NCBI RefSeq assembly: GCF_000005505.3
Contig: NC_016132.3
Location: 52,652,914 to 52,716,913, forward strand
Length of the DNA: 64,000 bases
Reading direction: 5' to 3'
Source of the DNA: Brachypodium distachyon
Taxonomy: Eukaryota; Streptophyta; Magnoliopsida; Poales; Poaceae
Shown here: one piece after another, positions 1 through 13,100 of the stretch
Numbering within the stretch: the stretch's first letter is position 1
Layout: every line of letters begins with the position of its first letter
Translations under genes and position numbers: made by a program
Notes under the pieces: generated by a model
What the model saw: the letters and a program-made list of their open reading frames with translations, nothing else
Database searches by the model: none
What the model was told of the DNA's origin: nothing

Positions 1-770
1 AATAAAAAAGTATTAGCTGATGATCAGAAATACTAAGGTTGAAACGGCAGAATAAAAATGCCAGAGCTGAAAGATACATGATTGGAGAAATTTAGTGTTT
101 TAATATTCATTAGGTTGATTCAATAGAAAAGGGGATCTACCTTGGTCTTTTGCTCTGAATCAGAATTAAGAAAAAAAAATTATATTCATTTACTTTTCTT
201 GTTTACGGAGAATGCTTCAGTATTAGCTAACAAATTTTGAAGTGGGAATAATGGGAACTATAATCTGAAGAAGACGGGGTGCTTTCAAAAGGATGCCTTT
301 CTCAATTCGGATGCATTCATAAAGGTACATGGTATCCAAATACAACTAGTTTTATCTAACTTATGCTGGAAACCAAAATCAGGCTTGTAACATTGACTTT
401 ATGTGATAGTTGATGTGTACTGATCCTGATCTATCGTTGCTTTCGTCTTAATCATCGGACAAGGAGTACTAGGTAAAGACCAATGGAACAGCTGCATATT
501 AAAGAAACACTACGTATACATCATTTCTGTTTTGTACACATGATTGAAGAGAAACATACGGCACGTAGATAGGAGGGCTGGAATTTTCCGTGTCAGTTTG
601 ATCTTCAATACGTGAATATAGGAGAGAGAAGCACAATTTTGCATTGTGGATAGCTCTCCTAAAATAACACTGATTAATTTGCCCCTATCATTGATATCTA
701 CTGGTATTTCTTTAAGAGCAAGGACATAGTATTTTCTTTGGAAACAACTCTAATGTTTCTTTTATTTAGT
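1..770. other. Intergenic, downstream of the RETICULATA-related gene
   Basis: AT-rich sequence beyond the likely stop codon of the first minus-strand gene. It probably holds that gene's 3' untranslated region near 600-770. No other gene, RNA or clear repeat was recognised. Confidence 0.5.
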
Positions 771-3700
771 TCAACCAGCTTGAGGGCACCCCAACTGCAT
801 AAAAAACTTATAGTAGAAGTACAAAGTGCGGAGGGATGGCAAACCTGCGTTCCAAAGTATGAATTGATTATCCGCGCGACAAAGGACAACACATTGGCAA
901 GAAGTGGCTGATTATAGTAGGACACCAGATACTCTCCAAGCCGATGCTCCACCAGGCCAGCAATGACCTTAACATATTTATTGGGAAAAGGTTAAATGTT
1001 GCTCAAGAAGTAAAAATAGAAGCCAGAATGGTAAGTTGAGCTTATTTCACGGTAAACCACTGGACAAATTAAGTCATAGCATACAAGCTGCAGCTGCAAG
1101 GGCTCAATTTGCATTTAGACTAACTCATCCATCCTTAGTGGCTCAGTATACTATAGTACAGTATTACAGAGCATTTTGACCATTTCTAATTTCCTATCAA
1201 GTGCCCTGATACATGCAACTCAACAGACAAAATAGATGTTCAAGGTTAACCAGAACCACTTGTGAAGAAAGTTTCAAATAAGAACTTCATTGCATCAATA
1301 CATATCTAAATACTCCGCCCTTCTGTTGAAATTAGACAGATGATCACCAGTAAATACCTGATATCGCAGATTTGCTGATGTTCCAAGGAAGCCACTATAA
1401 ACAGCTGCTGATTTCCAGATGGGAGATCGTATCTGTACCGCCTCTGCACTTGCAGAAGGTCTCAAAACTCGACGAGCAGCATACAGGATGTCTGAAGCAA
1501 CTCCAGCTCCAATACTAGAAACGTATCCAACACCAGCAAGTTTAATACCACCCATTAGCACTGATGCAAATCTCTGGTTTATGTCCCAATTCTGACCGAC
1601 AATACCCTTTTGAAATGCATTGTCTGGAAGTGACCCTAATAGTCCTCTGAGAAGCTCCAAGCTCTCACCAGAACCATCGTCAGCAATAGATAAGAGCGAA
1701 ATAGTAGGAGCAGGAAGCCACACTGTAAAAAAATCAACAACTGAACCTCTAATTGTATCTGTAAGTACATAATCAATCTCTTCAAAAAAGCGTCCTTTCC
1801 GCTTTTCATATTGCGCTAAGACAGCTGTAGTTATTGATATAGCCTCTTCGATAGCTAATCTATTCAAGAATTTCGGATCTGCCAGTAACCTTTCACGGAA
1901 ACCCTGCACAAAACGATCATTTTCAACTTCAAAATGCAATAAGTTCTCCTAGTCCTACCTATATAGAAGCAGAATCAATTAGATCTGGTCAGGGCCTGGC
2001 CTACCCTGGAAAACTCAGCCTTGAATGGCTAGGCCCGAAGCCCAGGAAAAGACTGAGCTTTCAGTTTCCCAAATATTTTTCACATCTTTCGGCCAAAATA
2101 CCACTACTAAGTATTTATTATTTCTGGGAGTTTTTTTTCCCATTTGGAACACAGGTTGGTGTTGATCCCAAATGGAATTTGACAGGACTGGGCATTGATT
2201 TAATGCAATAAAGGAAAGCATATATACTAATATACTTGAGGTAGCGATATGGTCAAGTACCAATCAATAAATAGGTAACTACAATGGAAAGGATCAAAAG
2301 ATGAACGTAGCTGCTTACTTGGAATCGATGAATCAATTCATCCACAACAGGATATTTCTCAAGGTCGAAAAAGTTCTGCAGTATCTCAGGAGAAACTACA
2401 CCAAGATCTATGCCTTTCTGAATATCCTGTCACAATTGAAATGCAGAAAATTGCATTATCTCAATCATGAGAAAATATGTTGTTAGAAACATGATCTGTC
2501 AGATGCTGCAAGATTTCTTTTTTTGAAAGTCTGCAAGATTAATTTTGCATTAACTTGTAGTAGAGTGCACTACTAGTGTTCTAGAATAACACCTCTATTT
2601 ACAGCATGTTACAATTAGTAAGACAAAAGCACATAGGGTCATGAGAACTATCCTTAGAGAGCAAGTGATAACCTGGGGTAAAGCTTCACGCCTCCTACCA
2701 GCTGCATTCATAACTCTGGCGATTTCAGCACGGTCAAAGCAGTTTCGACTGCATGGCTTGGCAGCAGAATACCACAATATATCAGCTACAGGGATTTCAC
2801 CTTCTCTCCTTATACCTTGCCTCTCAGGATCAAGAAGAATCACAACTTGCTTTTTCTTTTGCATCTTTTTAGATATTCTGGCAGGAACACCAATTCCTCG
2901 TGACCCATACATAACATGGCTTGCACCAGTTACAACGACGAGCATCCCTGAAGGATCTCCATTAGTAATTTCTTTCATTATTATTCGGGACATGGTATAA
3001 TCATCCACTACTCTTGCCTGTGCGGATAGGTATGAGCTAGGGCCAAAAGGAGAAATGTGAGTGGATGACGTCTTGTCTATCAATGATCGGCCTGAGATGG
3101 ATGTAAAGCCAGAAATGAAGCCCGAGCCAGCTGGAGGAGCATATAACTTCCTATGTGCTTTTGAAAGACCTCTAATTCCTTCTGCTTGGACAGTTCTTAC
3201 CACCTAGTCAAGAAATGTATTACATACGTTCACCAAATATGCAGAGAAAACTAAGCAATTTTATTCAGTATACTGCATATCAGAGCATTTCTTAGACATG
3301 GGCCAATGAAGGGTGCAGAATAGGTGCTTACTGCTTCGTCACCGAGTTACAACAAATGCTTGCCAACTTGAAAAAAATGTAGATTTGAAAATCAATACTA
3401 ATGACTATAATATCCCAAGTTCTGGAATCTTGACAATTTAACAAGGGTGAAATTACCTCAAGAGGAGTTCCACATGCAATAAGATTGATTCCATTATCAC
3501 GACAGTAATTTAAAAGAGGTTCATACTCCTGCCAGCGCTGTGGTGCCCAATGAGATGTGTACAACCTTAAGTTGTTGCCATCGATTCTGAATTAAGATAT
3601 GCATGTTAGAAGCTTGTCTAAAGGAAAGCATTGCAAGGCTTATAAATTGCAATTGCTCTTACAAAATTATTATTCCCCAAAATAGGTGAAGGAGAAAGAA

Positions 3701-4895
3701 AAACCAAGGCTTCAATTCAAATTCGCTTTGCATGGAAACCTACATGGTGATGACAGTACAGTAGTAGTCTCGTCTAGTAGACAAGGGGAAGAAAATGTTC
3801 CTACAATTTCATAGTTCTTACATGACCTCATAGTTTTGCCATAGAAAAAAAAGTCGAACCTACTCTTAACTCTTCCACTTAGAGCATTTACAATGGTCTT
3901 TGTTAGGGATGCCACGTAGGATAAGTGCTGACTTGGAGGAGATAGAAATGAAAAAGTGCTAGCGGCTAGCCTTCTTTTAACTAAGAGATCTCTTCACTAG
4001 AAAGATACGACAATTTTTCGCATTGTACAAGATTTCATCTTTTCATCACACTTCTAAAAATATTTTTGTTCAAAAAAAATATTAATTGCATGATATCATA
4101 CTTAGAAATAATTTATTGTATGACGTATTTTATTGTCTTCTCTAAGTGACGTGGAATACACGAGAAAACAACCTTCCCCTTATATAAATCTGTGAAAATG
4201 AAACCATAATATGACAAGAGCATTTCAATTTAAGACGGCTAGGATGCAAAATATCTACTGTAAACACCCAGGCCTCAGATAGAATTATCACAGCTAAAAA
4301 CAGGTAAAATTAACGGAAAGGACAGTAGCAACCTTCCATCCATGAACTGGTTGAGCTGCTCCTGGAGGTCGCAGGGGAACGCCTCCAGCGCGAGCGAGAG
4401 TCTCCTCCCGGCATCCGCGCACCGATCGGACAGCTTCCTCGCGATCTCGAGTTCGAGCACACGGTCGTCGCGGTCAGGAACGAGCTCGGCCTCGCCGAGG
4501 TACACGACCCGCGCGGCCATCAGCTTCTCCCACACCCGCCCCCGCGCGTCCTTCCCCACAGCCTGCGGCTCTCCGATGACCGTGGCATCGTACATCCTTG
4601 ATAGCGCCGCCTCTTCGGGCTCCCCCGCAGGGGCCGGCGGAGTCGGAGCCGGAGCGGCCGGCGGTTGTGGGGCAGGCTTCTCATCGTCAGCGGCGGAGGC
4701 CGAGAGTGGGAAGTACTGGATGGCTGTAGATGCCGCCGCTAGGGACGGGGCAAGGAGGAGGAAGTCGCGGCGGGAGGCCGCAGCGGTGCAGAGGCTCCCG
4801 CGGGAGGAGGCGGCGGCTGCGAGAGGCGGTTTGGTGGGGAGGAGGGGTTTGAACTTGAAGGCGCCCGGGTTTCGGCAGGGCGCGTGGGGCAGCAT
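771..4895 (-). CDS. RETICULATA-related chloroplast protein with DUF399 and DUF3411
   Basis: Seven exons were read on the minus strand: 4895-4333, 3586-3457, 3203-2673, 2426-2319, 1903-1358, 967-845 and a tentative last one at 794-771. All introns are GT-AG and the joins keep frame. The product is about 670 residues. An Ala/Ser/Arg-rich N-terminus followed by SRRDFLLL looks like a plastid transit region. Exons 1-3 encode the DUF399 (ChaN/Tiki-like) part, with [14 protein letters not shown] and [17 protein letters not shown]. Exons 4-6 encode DUF3411, with [20 protein letters not shown] and [15 protein letters not shown]. Arabidopsis RER5/RER6 (BPG3) share this two-domain layout and act in chloroplast development. 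DUF3411 proteins are predicted envelope membrane proteins. The last exon, giving a short LGCPQAG-like end, is the weakest part, and the true stop may differ. Intron 1 contains a MITE. Confidence 0.82.
3882..4214. mobile_element. MITE in intron 1 of the RETICULATA-related gene
   Basis: An AT-rich element of about 330 bp begins GAGCATTTACAATGGT and ends in an imperfect complementary stretch near 4208. Its reverse complement aligns by eye with the split MITE at 60852-63125: both contain a GACAATAAAA block, a GATGAAATCT/GGTGAAATCT block, GTGAAGAGATC and TTAGTTAAAAGAAG. The termini resemble common grass PIF/Harbinger-type MITEs. Exact ends and target duplication were not resolved. Confidence 0.6.
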
Positions 4896-5022
4896 TCTCC
4901 CAAGGCAGAGACGATGCCGGAGGCGCGCCGCTTACGCGCCGGCCGGCGGGGCAAATGGAGGTTGTCCAGACTTCAGAGATGAGTAGTCTGTAGCCGTTGG
5001 TTAACTATCCGTATATACAACT

Positions 5023-5056
5023 GTACTTCCTCCGTTCCTAAGGAACGGAAGGAGTA
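5023..5056. repeat. Short palindrome resembling two fused Stowaway termini
   Basis: TACTTCCTCCGTTCCT is followed directly by AGGAACGGAAGGAGTA. Each half resembles the CTCCCTCCGTTCC terminus of Stowaway MITEs elsewhere in the window, for example at 49518. No internal MITE sequence remains between them. Confidence 0.6.
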
Positions 5057-5553
5057 CTTCAGAACTCAAGAGAAATGGAGCAGCATTTTTCATCTACACG
5101 TTTGAAGTATTTCGATTCACTTGACAAGTTGAGATGGCATTCGACTAGCGGACAAAGAGACGCCACGGTGCAAATCGCAATTTTCCGTTGGATCGAATGG
5201 TTTCTCAGACAAAAAAAGAAGATGGGATACTGATGGCTGCAAGTTAGATTTTGTGGGGGACGTTTTGTCGCGGTGAAAATTGTCATGGTAGTACGACTGG
5301 TAGAGATCGCTCTCATTTTTCCGTTTCGGTGGCAGGCTTCTGAGCATGCACGCCTGGCTTCTCAGGGAGCTCACAAAGGCGAGATGAAATCACCCATCTG
5401 AAAATACAAGAAGTCCCAGAGCCACAGATAAGTATCGGTGATTTGGTGGTCGACGGCGATAGCGATGCCTCCGAAAGCTTCAACCACTAGCTGCCAACTT
5501 CTACCACTGGGTCGCGGCTCCGCGGGCATACCCAGTCAGCCCGGCAAGTATTT

Positions 5554-5652
5554 TCTGACTTAAGTCACCTGACTTTGTGAGGCTGACAAGTGGGTCAGCC
5601 AACCATGGGACCCACATTTCAGCCTCACAAAGTCAGGTGACATGAGTCAGAG
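5554..5652. repeat. About 100-bp inverted repeat (hairpin)
   Basis: The left arm at 5554-5586 is complementary to the right arm at 5619-5652, and CACCTGACTTTGTGAGGCTG is matched exactly. An inner pair, GTGGGTC near 5591 and GACCCAC near 5609, extends the stem, leaving a loop of only about 11 bases. It may be a fold-back MITE or the source of a hairpin transcript. No known microRNA sequence was recognised in it. Confidence 0.65.
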
Positions 5653-6177
5653 AATCCACACCGCCAGTCAGCCGCGTCGAGGATGGGTGGCTCACCTTCC
5701 GCAGGGACGTGTGCATAATATCAAACCCAAGTCCTTGTCTTTCACAGAGCTGAAAGGAAACATAGTGGACATGATAGCAAACAGATACGTGCAAGCTTGC
5801 AACTCTTCCGGGTGACTAAAAACAATCTCATGTACTATATGCTTCTCTCAGGAAGCAGGGAACTCCAGTCAGCTAGTTCCGTCTAGTTGTACAGAAAAAC
5901 TCAGCATTACAGCTAAACCCAGGGTGGGGAAAAACTGGGGTGAACAGATGTGTTGGTTTTGTGATCGTGGGTTAGTTCTTCTTTCCTCAGAGAATATCTG
6001 GTGCACTATCTCCATGAAAGTTCTTGATCCAAATACCCCATGCCCCCTTGAGGAGTTGAAACTGTCTCTGCACAAATAGCCCAAACCGCCAAGTGATAAC
6101 ATGATTCTCAATGGTGTATTCGATGTTGATACTGCATATAAACGGCTCAAAATTCACAAGTATATTTACATCCTACT

Positions 6178-9100
6178 TCAGCTGCTCCTGCCTGCATATC
6201 CTTTCGTTTCTTCTGCAATCTTCGCCCAGATATTAGCAATTTGATCTGAGCAAGTAATCTGCACATCGCAAAAAACCAAGGATGCAAATTCAATTAGCTT
6301 TTTCCCTGATTAAATTTATTAGGTACTATGAAATGCATTGTTGCTATCAAAAAGTATAGCACTGGCTGATATGTTAAGTGTTCAATTTCAGACACTGTAG
6401 CACTCGTAAGGCCCTCTTTGGATCGCATGAATTAGAAAACCTAGGAATATGAAGAACACAAGAATGAAATGTCATGTCCCACGTGTTGTTACATATGGAT
6501 ATTTTTTTGCTACTCTTGATCAGTTTATCTTTTGCTCTAGAGAACTAATCAACTAAACACAACAAAAAACAATCTATCAAATCATTGATAGTCAATGCTG
6601 TATAACTCCAAAGGACCCTTGCTAGTTCTAGCTTTAAGATAGTTGCAATTAGACCCCCTAACACATCAGAGGTTGCTAGATCGACATGGTTTCTGCAAGC
6701 ACTAAAAAGTGTTTATATAGGCGGTGCTCAAGTTCCAGGTAATCAGCGGAAACATAAAACCACACGATTCACATGCCCTTAGGTCAACAATGATATTGGA
6801 TAATGTGACTGCAAAGAACTTCTTAAAGGACCATTGACTTCTGCATGGATAAGATATGTAATTCAAAGTTGTGTGAGGCTAATTTCATAAACAAATCATC
6901 AGCACATACCAATTTCCAAGTGTTTAGTTTGTGCTTTGACAGAAATGCGAGGAACTAGGCAGTAGCCCACAGTAGGCATCATTACTAACTTCAGGTTTCA
7001 AAAGTGGACAGTATTATAAAAATCAGGGGGTTAGAACACATGAACTGAATTTTAAAAACAATTGATCTATGAAGACAAATCTACAAAAGAAAGCAATGAA
7101 TAAGTAATACTGCAGACAAATACTCCAACTTTATATTTTGATTTTTCACTAAAAAGAATTTGAATGATTATGCAAACAGCAGGGAAGAGAAGAATTCTGT
7201 AATCAAAGTTTAAATTTGTACCTGATTTGTCACAAAGCCTTTCATCATATCTACCAAATCCTGGTGTATCTCTTTATCAAATCTTTTGATTTCTTTCATG
7301 TTGTTTTCCTGCATTATCAGAGATGGTTATACTTAGATCAGAAAAGCCCCTCCATGACAGGCAACAAATGGTGGGCTTAAGAGTCAAGAGCAGAGCCATG
7401 TCCCTAGAATTAGACACATTGAATTTATGGTTTGACAAATTAAAAAAGGACATATCACTTGACTTGACTTGACTTGAACAAAAGCATGTGATTGACAAAT
7501 GGACATAGAGGTATCTCATAACTCTGTTCAAGACTACCCAAACATATGCTACAAGATCTCTGGGTTCAACGGCAGGCTTAACCACTCTTCAATACTATCA
7601 ATACGACACAAGTTCCACATGAAAATAAAATCCTATATTCTTCAAGAAACCTGTTCCGATAGGTCAATACATAACCTAGCATATCTAAATCATACATGGC
7701 ACTACCATCATTTAAATTGTAAAAAGATGTATGTTCGAAACTAAAGGTCAATCTACAGATAGCAACTTCAGTTACTCCACTGACAATTAATTAATGTACT
7801 GCAAATACTTCCATCACAACTCACATGACCATACTGAATTGACGATCTTGACTCAGTGACTTGTGGTTTTTTAGCAACACGTCATCTAATGTCATCATGA
7901 TGCAGTCACTGAAGGTCTGAAGCTACAAATGCATTCTGACTTCTGAGAGCTTAACTCAGATATAATGTAAATTTACTTAATATTGTATTCTCTAATGGGT
8001 ATTTCCGTAGCACACATTGGATATCGCTATGCTAAATGATATTAGTTCATACTTCATACAGGCTAATAAAGTGAACAATCGATGCGTATATATATACAGT
8101 ATAGATTGGTGTTTATGTCATTTAACTAGTGCCAGGTATCAGCCTGAACAAAAACTTAAAATATCACTCACAAATGTCAAATACAATGCAAACTGAACAG
8201 ACCATAGTCGTGTTAGGCATCGAGCAGTACGAATCTATTGCTCCTCCCAAGACAGAGAATTATGGCTGTGCATCCATTGCTAACCATAGCATTAGTTATT
8301 GTTGTCATCTGAACTTATACCATAACAATCTTGAACCGTGCAATTAAAAAATGAACGGTAACTCAAAATCCAGAAGGCCACAATTAAGTACAAAGAATAA
8401 ATTGCATGACCTACATTAATTCATAAGTTTGGGTGATTTACCTTAATAAGCTCATACTCTTTGCGTGCATGAATTTTTGCATCTTCTGTTGCTCTTATTG
8501 TTTCTTTCAGCTCTTCGATCTTTTGATACCTCGATCTCTCCTGATCAATTCCTCTCGATGACACAGATTCAAGTTTTGCCACCCGGTTGTGCAAGAGATT
8601 TAAGTCTGATGATAGACTTTGCACATGAAGCAAAGCATTAGAGCGATCACTAAATGCATTGTGAACAGAACTCATCGTCTCCAAGTATTCATGGATAGTT
8701 CCCTGTAAAAGCAAAGACCATTACAATTCAAGAAACAATATAATCGTAAAACCTATATCCAAGCAATGGTCTCCCATTTTTCTCCACGTACCAGATGCTT
8801 CACGATTTCAGCATTAAGTTTTGTCTGTGACCTGCTGACTTTGACAACAGCACTTGCAAAATTGCTAACATCAGCAGCTCGACTTATCTGAGAACTGCAT
8901 GAAGACTGCCCTTTTTCAAATTTTGCCAGCTTAATGAATGTCATTCCCAAGTGAGCCGTAGTTTCTCTAAGATCCTCATGAGCTTTAACAAGTGCCACTA
9001 CCTAGAGATTATGCAGAAGAAGAACATTAGATGGTGTAATTTTGTACAGTAGCGCATCGACTGAAAACTTATGATGAAATTACCAAAAAAATAGAACTTC

Positions 9101-10166
9101 TGATGCAAACTACCAATTCCTTGACCAAGTTTTATAATGTTAGGATGGTACACGTATTTACTTCTCAAAACAAACACGCTGAATTTAACCCCTTCATTCA
9201 TCATGTGTATCTGTCACAACTCAACAATTACACAGAAGAGTAATATGAATGCTTCACTAAACCAGAAAACCACTCAGTCACCTGCTGAGATGTCGTGGAT
9301 AGTTGCTGCTCCAATTCCTCGAGCTTGGCCTTATGGGCAACGAACTTTGTATCGGTCTCCTCCTCCAACGGAAGTGTCCTCACCGCCATCAAACCATTCG
9401 ACACCGTCTGCTTCAGGTCCTTAAACATACCAAAGAAGTCCCTCCCGCCCTTCGCAGGCGTCGTTGGTGTGGTAACAGCCGTGGACGTGGCAGCAATACT
9501 CGTGGGAGTGCACCTGGGTGACTCACCCTCGGAGGTGGGGATACCGCTTGCCTCAGTGAGGAAGACTTGGAGGTCAACACTGCGGCCGACTGTGGGGTGC
9601 GCGGCGAGGCGGCAGAGGTAACGCTGGAGCGCAGCGCAGCGCTGGTTCACGAAGTCATGCCGCTGCATGACTTGTCCCTCGACGATGCTCTTGTCGGGCC
9701 GCGGTGGGATGAAGAGACCGCGGTGGGTGGACGCGATGCGGTCGGCGAGGGCCACCACGTCGCGGAAGCGCCGCCGAACGACGAACTTGCCGCCGTCTCC
9801 AACTTGGGTGGTGACGAGGTAGGAGAAATAGCTGCCAGACCCAGGAATGACCCCCGCGGCACCAGTGGCAGGCTCGTCGTGCTTCCTAGGCTCGGAGACA
9901 GTGATCCGGTACAACTCCGGTGATGGCTCGCGGGAAATGACCGGGGTGTCCTGAGCGGGGAGGTCTTGCGGGAAGTCATCCTCGCCGTTCTCGTCGATGA
10001 ACGCGTCGTCGTTCGCGGGTGCGGTGGGAGAGGACGTGGACGAAGGGGAGGGAGGAGGGTGGAGCAGGGGATCGGTAGAAGCAGAGGCGGAGGAATCGAG
10101 GGAGAGGGTCTCGAGATACCCGTCGGTGGAGTAGTTGTCTGTCGCCGAGGACTCGGCGGCCATCAT
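6178..10166 (-). CDS. SNX2: Sorting nexin 2 (PX-BAR retromer-associated protein)
   Basis: Five exons on the minus strand: 10166-9282, 9001-8792, 8702-8442, 7308-7222 and 6258-6178. Together they give 507 residues with GT-AG joins in frame. The acidic, Ser/Pro-rich N-terminus is followed by a PX domain at about 84-207, with basic RRRFRD (131-136) and the PPRPDKS loop (154-160) expected to bind phosphatidylinositol 3-phosphate. After a Thr/Pro linker, FFGMFKDLKQTVSNGL leads into a coiled-coil BAR region ending MMKGFVTNQ and IWAKIAEETKGYAGRSS. SNX2A/SNX2B of Arabidopsis work with SNX1 at endosomes in recycling of vacuolar sorting receptors. Plant SNX2 proteins run to roughly 570-590 residues, so this one is a little short in the N-terminal linker. 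Two Met codons open the frame; either could start. Introns 3 and 4 are long (about 1 kb), and intron 4 has a MITE-like insertion. Confidence 0.9.
6410..6620. mobile_element. Probable hAT-type MITE in the last SNX2 intron
   Basis: A segment of about 210 bp starts GGCCCTCTTTGGA and ends TCCAAAGGACCCTT. These ends are inverted relatives of each other, as in many grass hAT MITEs. There is no coding content. The target duplication could not be fixed. Confidence 0.45.
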
Positions 10167-13100
10167 GGCGATCGCCGGTGGTTAGGGTTGGGGAAAAGCA
10201 AGATCTGGCGGGGAAGCCGTCGACGAGTCTAGTCGGGGGAAGGAGAAAGGTGAACGCCGTGATACGTGCAAGGCAGGCAAGGCTACCTACCATTTCGTAC
10301 CCTACACTCCATGCCATGTGGGGCCAAGGTGCGCATATACGGATACACCGTACTGCCAGCTGTAGTACCAGTGGTGCAGGCAGGAGGACATGGCTGCAGT
10401 TTGCAGTGCAGAAATTAACGGCCTGTTTGTTAGCGGCTGGAGGCCTTTGTGCCTGGCCCTGAAGCTTCCCTGAGGGCTGCCTCGAGGTTGTTTGGACGGT
10501 GCAAGGTCATCTCGAAGAGAAATCTTATCCGGTGCCAAATAGTTAAATACAGAGTAGAAGGATAGACATCTTTCATCAGGATTCGCAACTGACGAATTCC
10601 CTCCCGCCAAATTACATCCCGACGAGGAAGCTCGTCGGCGCCGCTTGAAGCTCCGATCACTGCCGCTCCAATCTGCGCCCCCTGAAGCTCGCTAGCTGCC
10701 GCTCTTAGCTGCGCAGCCTGGAGCTCCTCGCTCCTCTGCTTGAAGCCCTGCCAGCCCGTTCCAAGCTACGCCGCCCAAACCTCCACCCGCCGCCGCTCGA
10801 ATCACAGCCAGTGCCGGATCTCGGCGGATGAGAAAGGAGATAGGTAAGAGGGAGGGAGGTAGGGGAGAGATGGCACGGGATCGAGCGTGGACGACGAAGG
10901 CAGCGGTGGCGCTGCTAGTGATGGGAGGAGAGAGCACGGCACGGGAGGAGAGAGCACGGGAGATTGGTGGATTGACTTTTTCTTTAACTGAAGATGGAAG
11001 AGGAGAAATAGATAAACTGATGATTGGGGAGATTGATGCACTCAAATTTGTTTGCTTTTAACTTGATTGATGCACTTATAGAGGGGCGATTGATGCCGGC
11101 CATTGCAGATTTGCAAATATAAATTAAAACAATTTAATTTCAAATATAAGCGTTTTAAATATACGATTTCAAATCAACTCATTTGAAATATTGATGTTTA
11201 TAAAAAAGGTTGGAAGGTATGAATATAATAGAAGAGTGAGTTATAGGGAATGAGATTTGGGTAATCTGTCGAAGAGAGTTGCGATTTGTGAGAGGGGGGG
11301 GCTAAATGGGATAGGGGATCCCCATATATGAGATTTAGGGGATCTCTTGGAGTTGCTCTAATGTGGTGCCCTGGATTGATGGATGAAACATTGTGATTAG
11401 TCGGGCATGACAACAGGACAGAAGTAGATTAGCCTGGCTCAGACTTGGGATTTTGGACGCCTGGGAGCAGCAACAAACTGCCTGGCAGACCCCAGAGCAA
11501 TTAGCAGAGAAATTTTTGTCTTCATTACCTATCTGATTCTTTTCAGGCTCAGGCTCCAAACCAAACACACAAACGTCAGTCTAGTTTGGTCAGGCAGGAA
11601 GGCACAATTTCTCAGGCCGACGGCAGGCTCCACAATTTTTCAGGCATAGACCTCAGGCACCAACCAAACAGGTCCTAAAAGAGTTGGAGAACTGCAGGTA
11701 TAACACAAGAAAACTTCTGGAATTATACTGAATTATTACACGAACTACACCCATAAACATTTAAAGTTCAAACTCAATCAGCAGAGTCAGAACCCAAACT
11801 GTAGCATTCAAGCTGTAAAGCAGAAGATTGATTCAATCCCAAGTCATACTTAGATAAGTACAATGATCATTTGATGTACTAAAAGACTCATAGCCTCATA
11901 GGCAAATAGCCTGCGTTATCCAACCCTTACTAAAATAAGGTTCAGGCATAGCCGGACAAGAACAGGAGGATGTGCAAATTTTCTCCAACCTCCAAAGCCT
12001 TTCTGCCAAAAAGAAATTAGGCACATGCGCCATGCCATAGGCCATAGCCCATAGAGAAAGATAACAATCATCGAGTGGCACTCTCAGAAATGATTGTATG
12101 TCCAGCTACTTTACGTGGAATTCTACTCCAGTTGGTTGGAGCTTTGGGGGTCGATCAGGGTTGTTGTTTTGCACAATTTTGTTGTTCCCACCTGCCATTC
12201 CTACCTCACCAGATAGATCCTCTGACGCATTTGCACAGTGATCGTGGAAGTCCTTGGACGCGCCAGGTCGCCGGACCTGCCTCATGGCCGGTCCATGACG
12301 GCGAAATGCAACGCCTGCAAAGCTTCTATTTAGAAATAAATCATGTAAAGTTGGGGCACAAAGCTTCTCTAGCAATGCCATTGTTCATGTCAACTGCTGA
12401 AACAGAGTGATTATTTGATAATTTCTGCAATATACTCCAGTTCAGAAAGAACATTGAATTTGTTTTCTTCTTGTTTCTGAGATGAGCATTCAATTTTATA
12501 AATTTAGGCGCTTAATTGTTTTATATTGTTCAGACTGGATGCCTCGTTAGAGCTTAATTAATACGTACTCCTATCTCCTAAGGCTAATTTTTAAGGGATA
12601 TGGGAGATTGGAGAGTTCTTCTAAAGATCGCTCAAATGTTGTATCACTGACTTGCATGCGTACAGTCTTAGCTTCCAAGTCCCTTCGTCTAATAAGAGCA
12701 AGGCAAGGCAAGAGGCGTTGAATTGGACTGAGCAATCAGATTCGGTTTATTGTCATCCTCAGAAGATTGATCGGGAAGATTTGTTGGAACAAATATCGAC
12801 ATTGGCAAACACATGTAGGTTACCAAATCCACCTCTTTTGTACGAAAGTCAATACTCAATAAAAAGGACTCCGATCCGGTGCAATCGTGAGCACATAAAT
12901 ATTTTGACAAAGTTCCATCTGCTAAGTTTATGGTAGCCATTTAATTTGGCCAACCATTCATAGGGCGGAAAAGGACTAATAGAAATTGTCACAGTTGACT
13001 CCTAATCATTGAATTTCAACACTAGGTTCCTTTGCCCACAAGTTTCAGCAAACTATAATTTGCTCGCTTCTGATGGCGGCAGATTAACTGATCAGGACAA

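Larger units (their letters stand above)
4896..6177. other. Intergenic between two minus-strand genes
   Basis: This is the upstream region of the RETICULATA-related gene and the downstream region of SNX2. It holds two small inverted repeats, listed separately. No gene was supported; the open frames here lack recognisable domains. Confidence 0.5.

Noticed and set aside
4342..4986. Long plus-strand frame over the first exon of the RETICULATA-related gene
   Set aside because: It is the antisense shadow of a GC-rich coding exon; its residues are low complexity and match no family.
9567..10232. Plus-strand frames over SNX2 exon 1
   Set aside because: Antisense shadows of the PX-domain exon; the minus strand gives a complete sorting nexin.
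10692..11061. Ser/Pro-rich and Arg-rich frames on both strands
   Set aside because: No domain, no splice partners and located in a transposon-like block.
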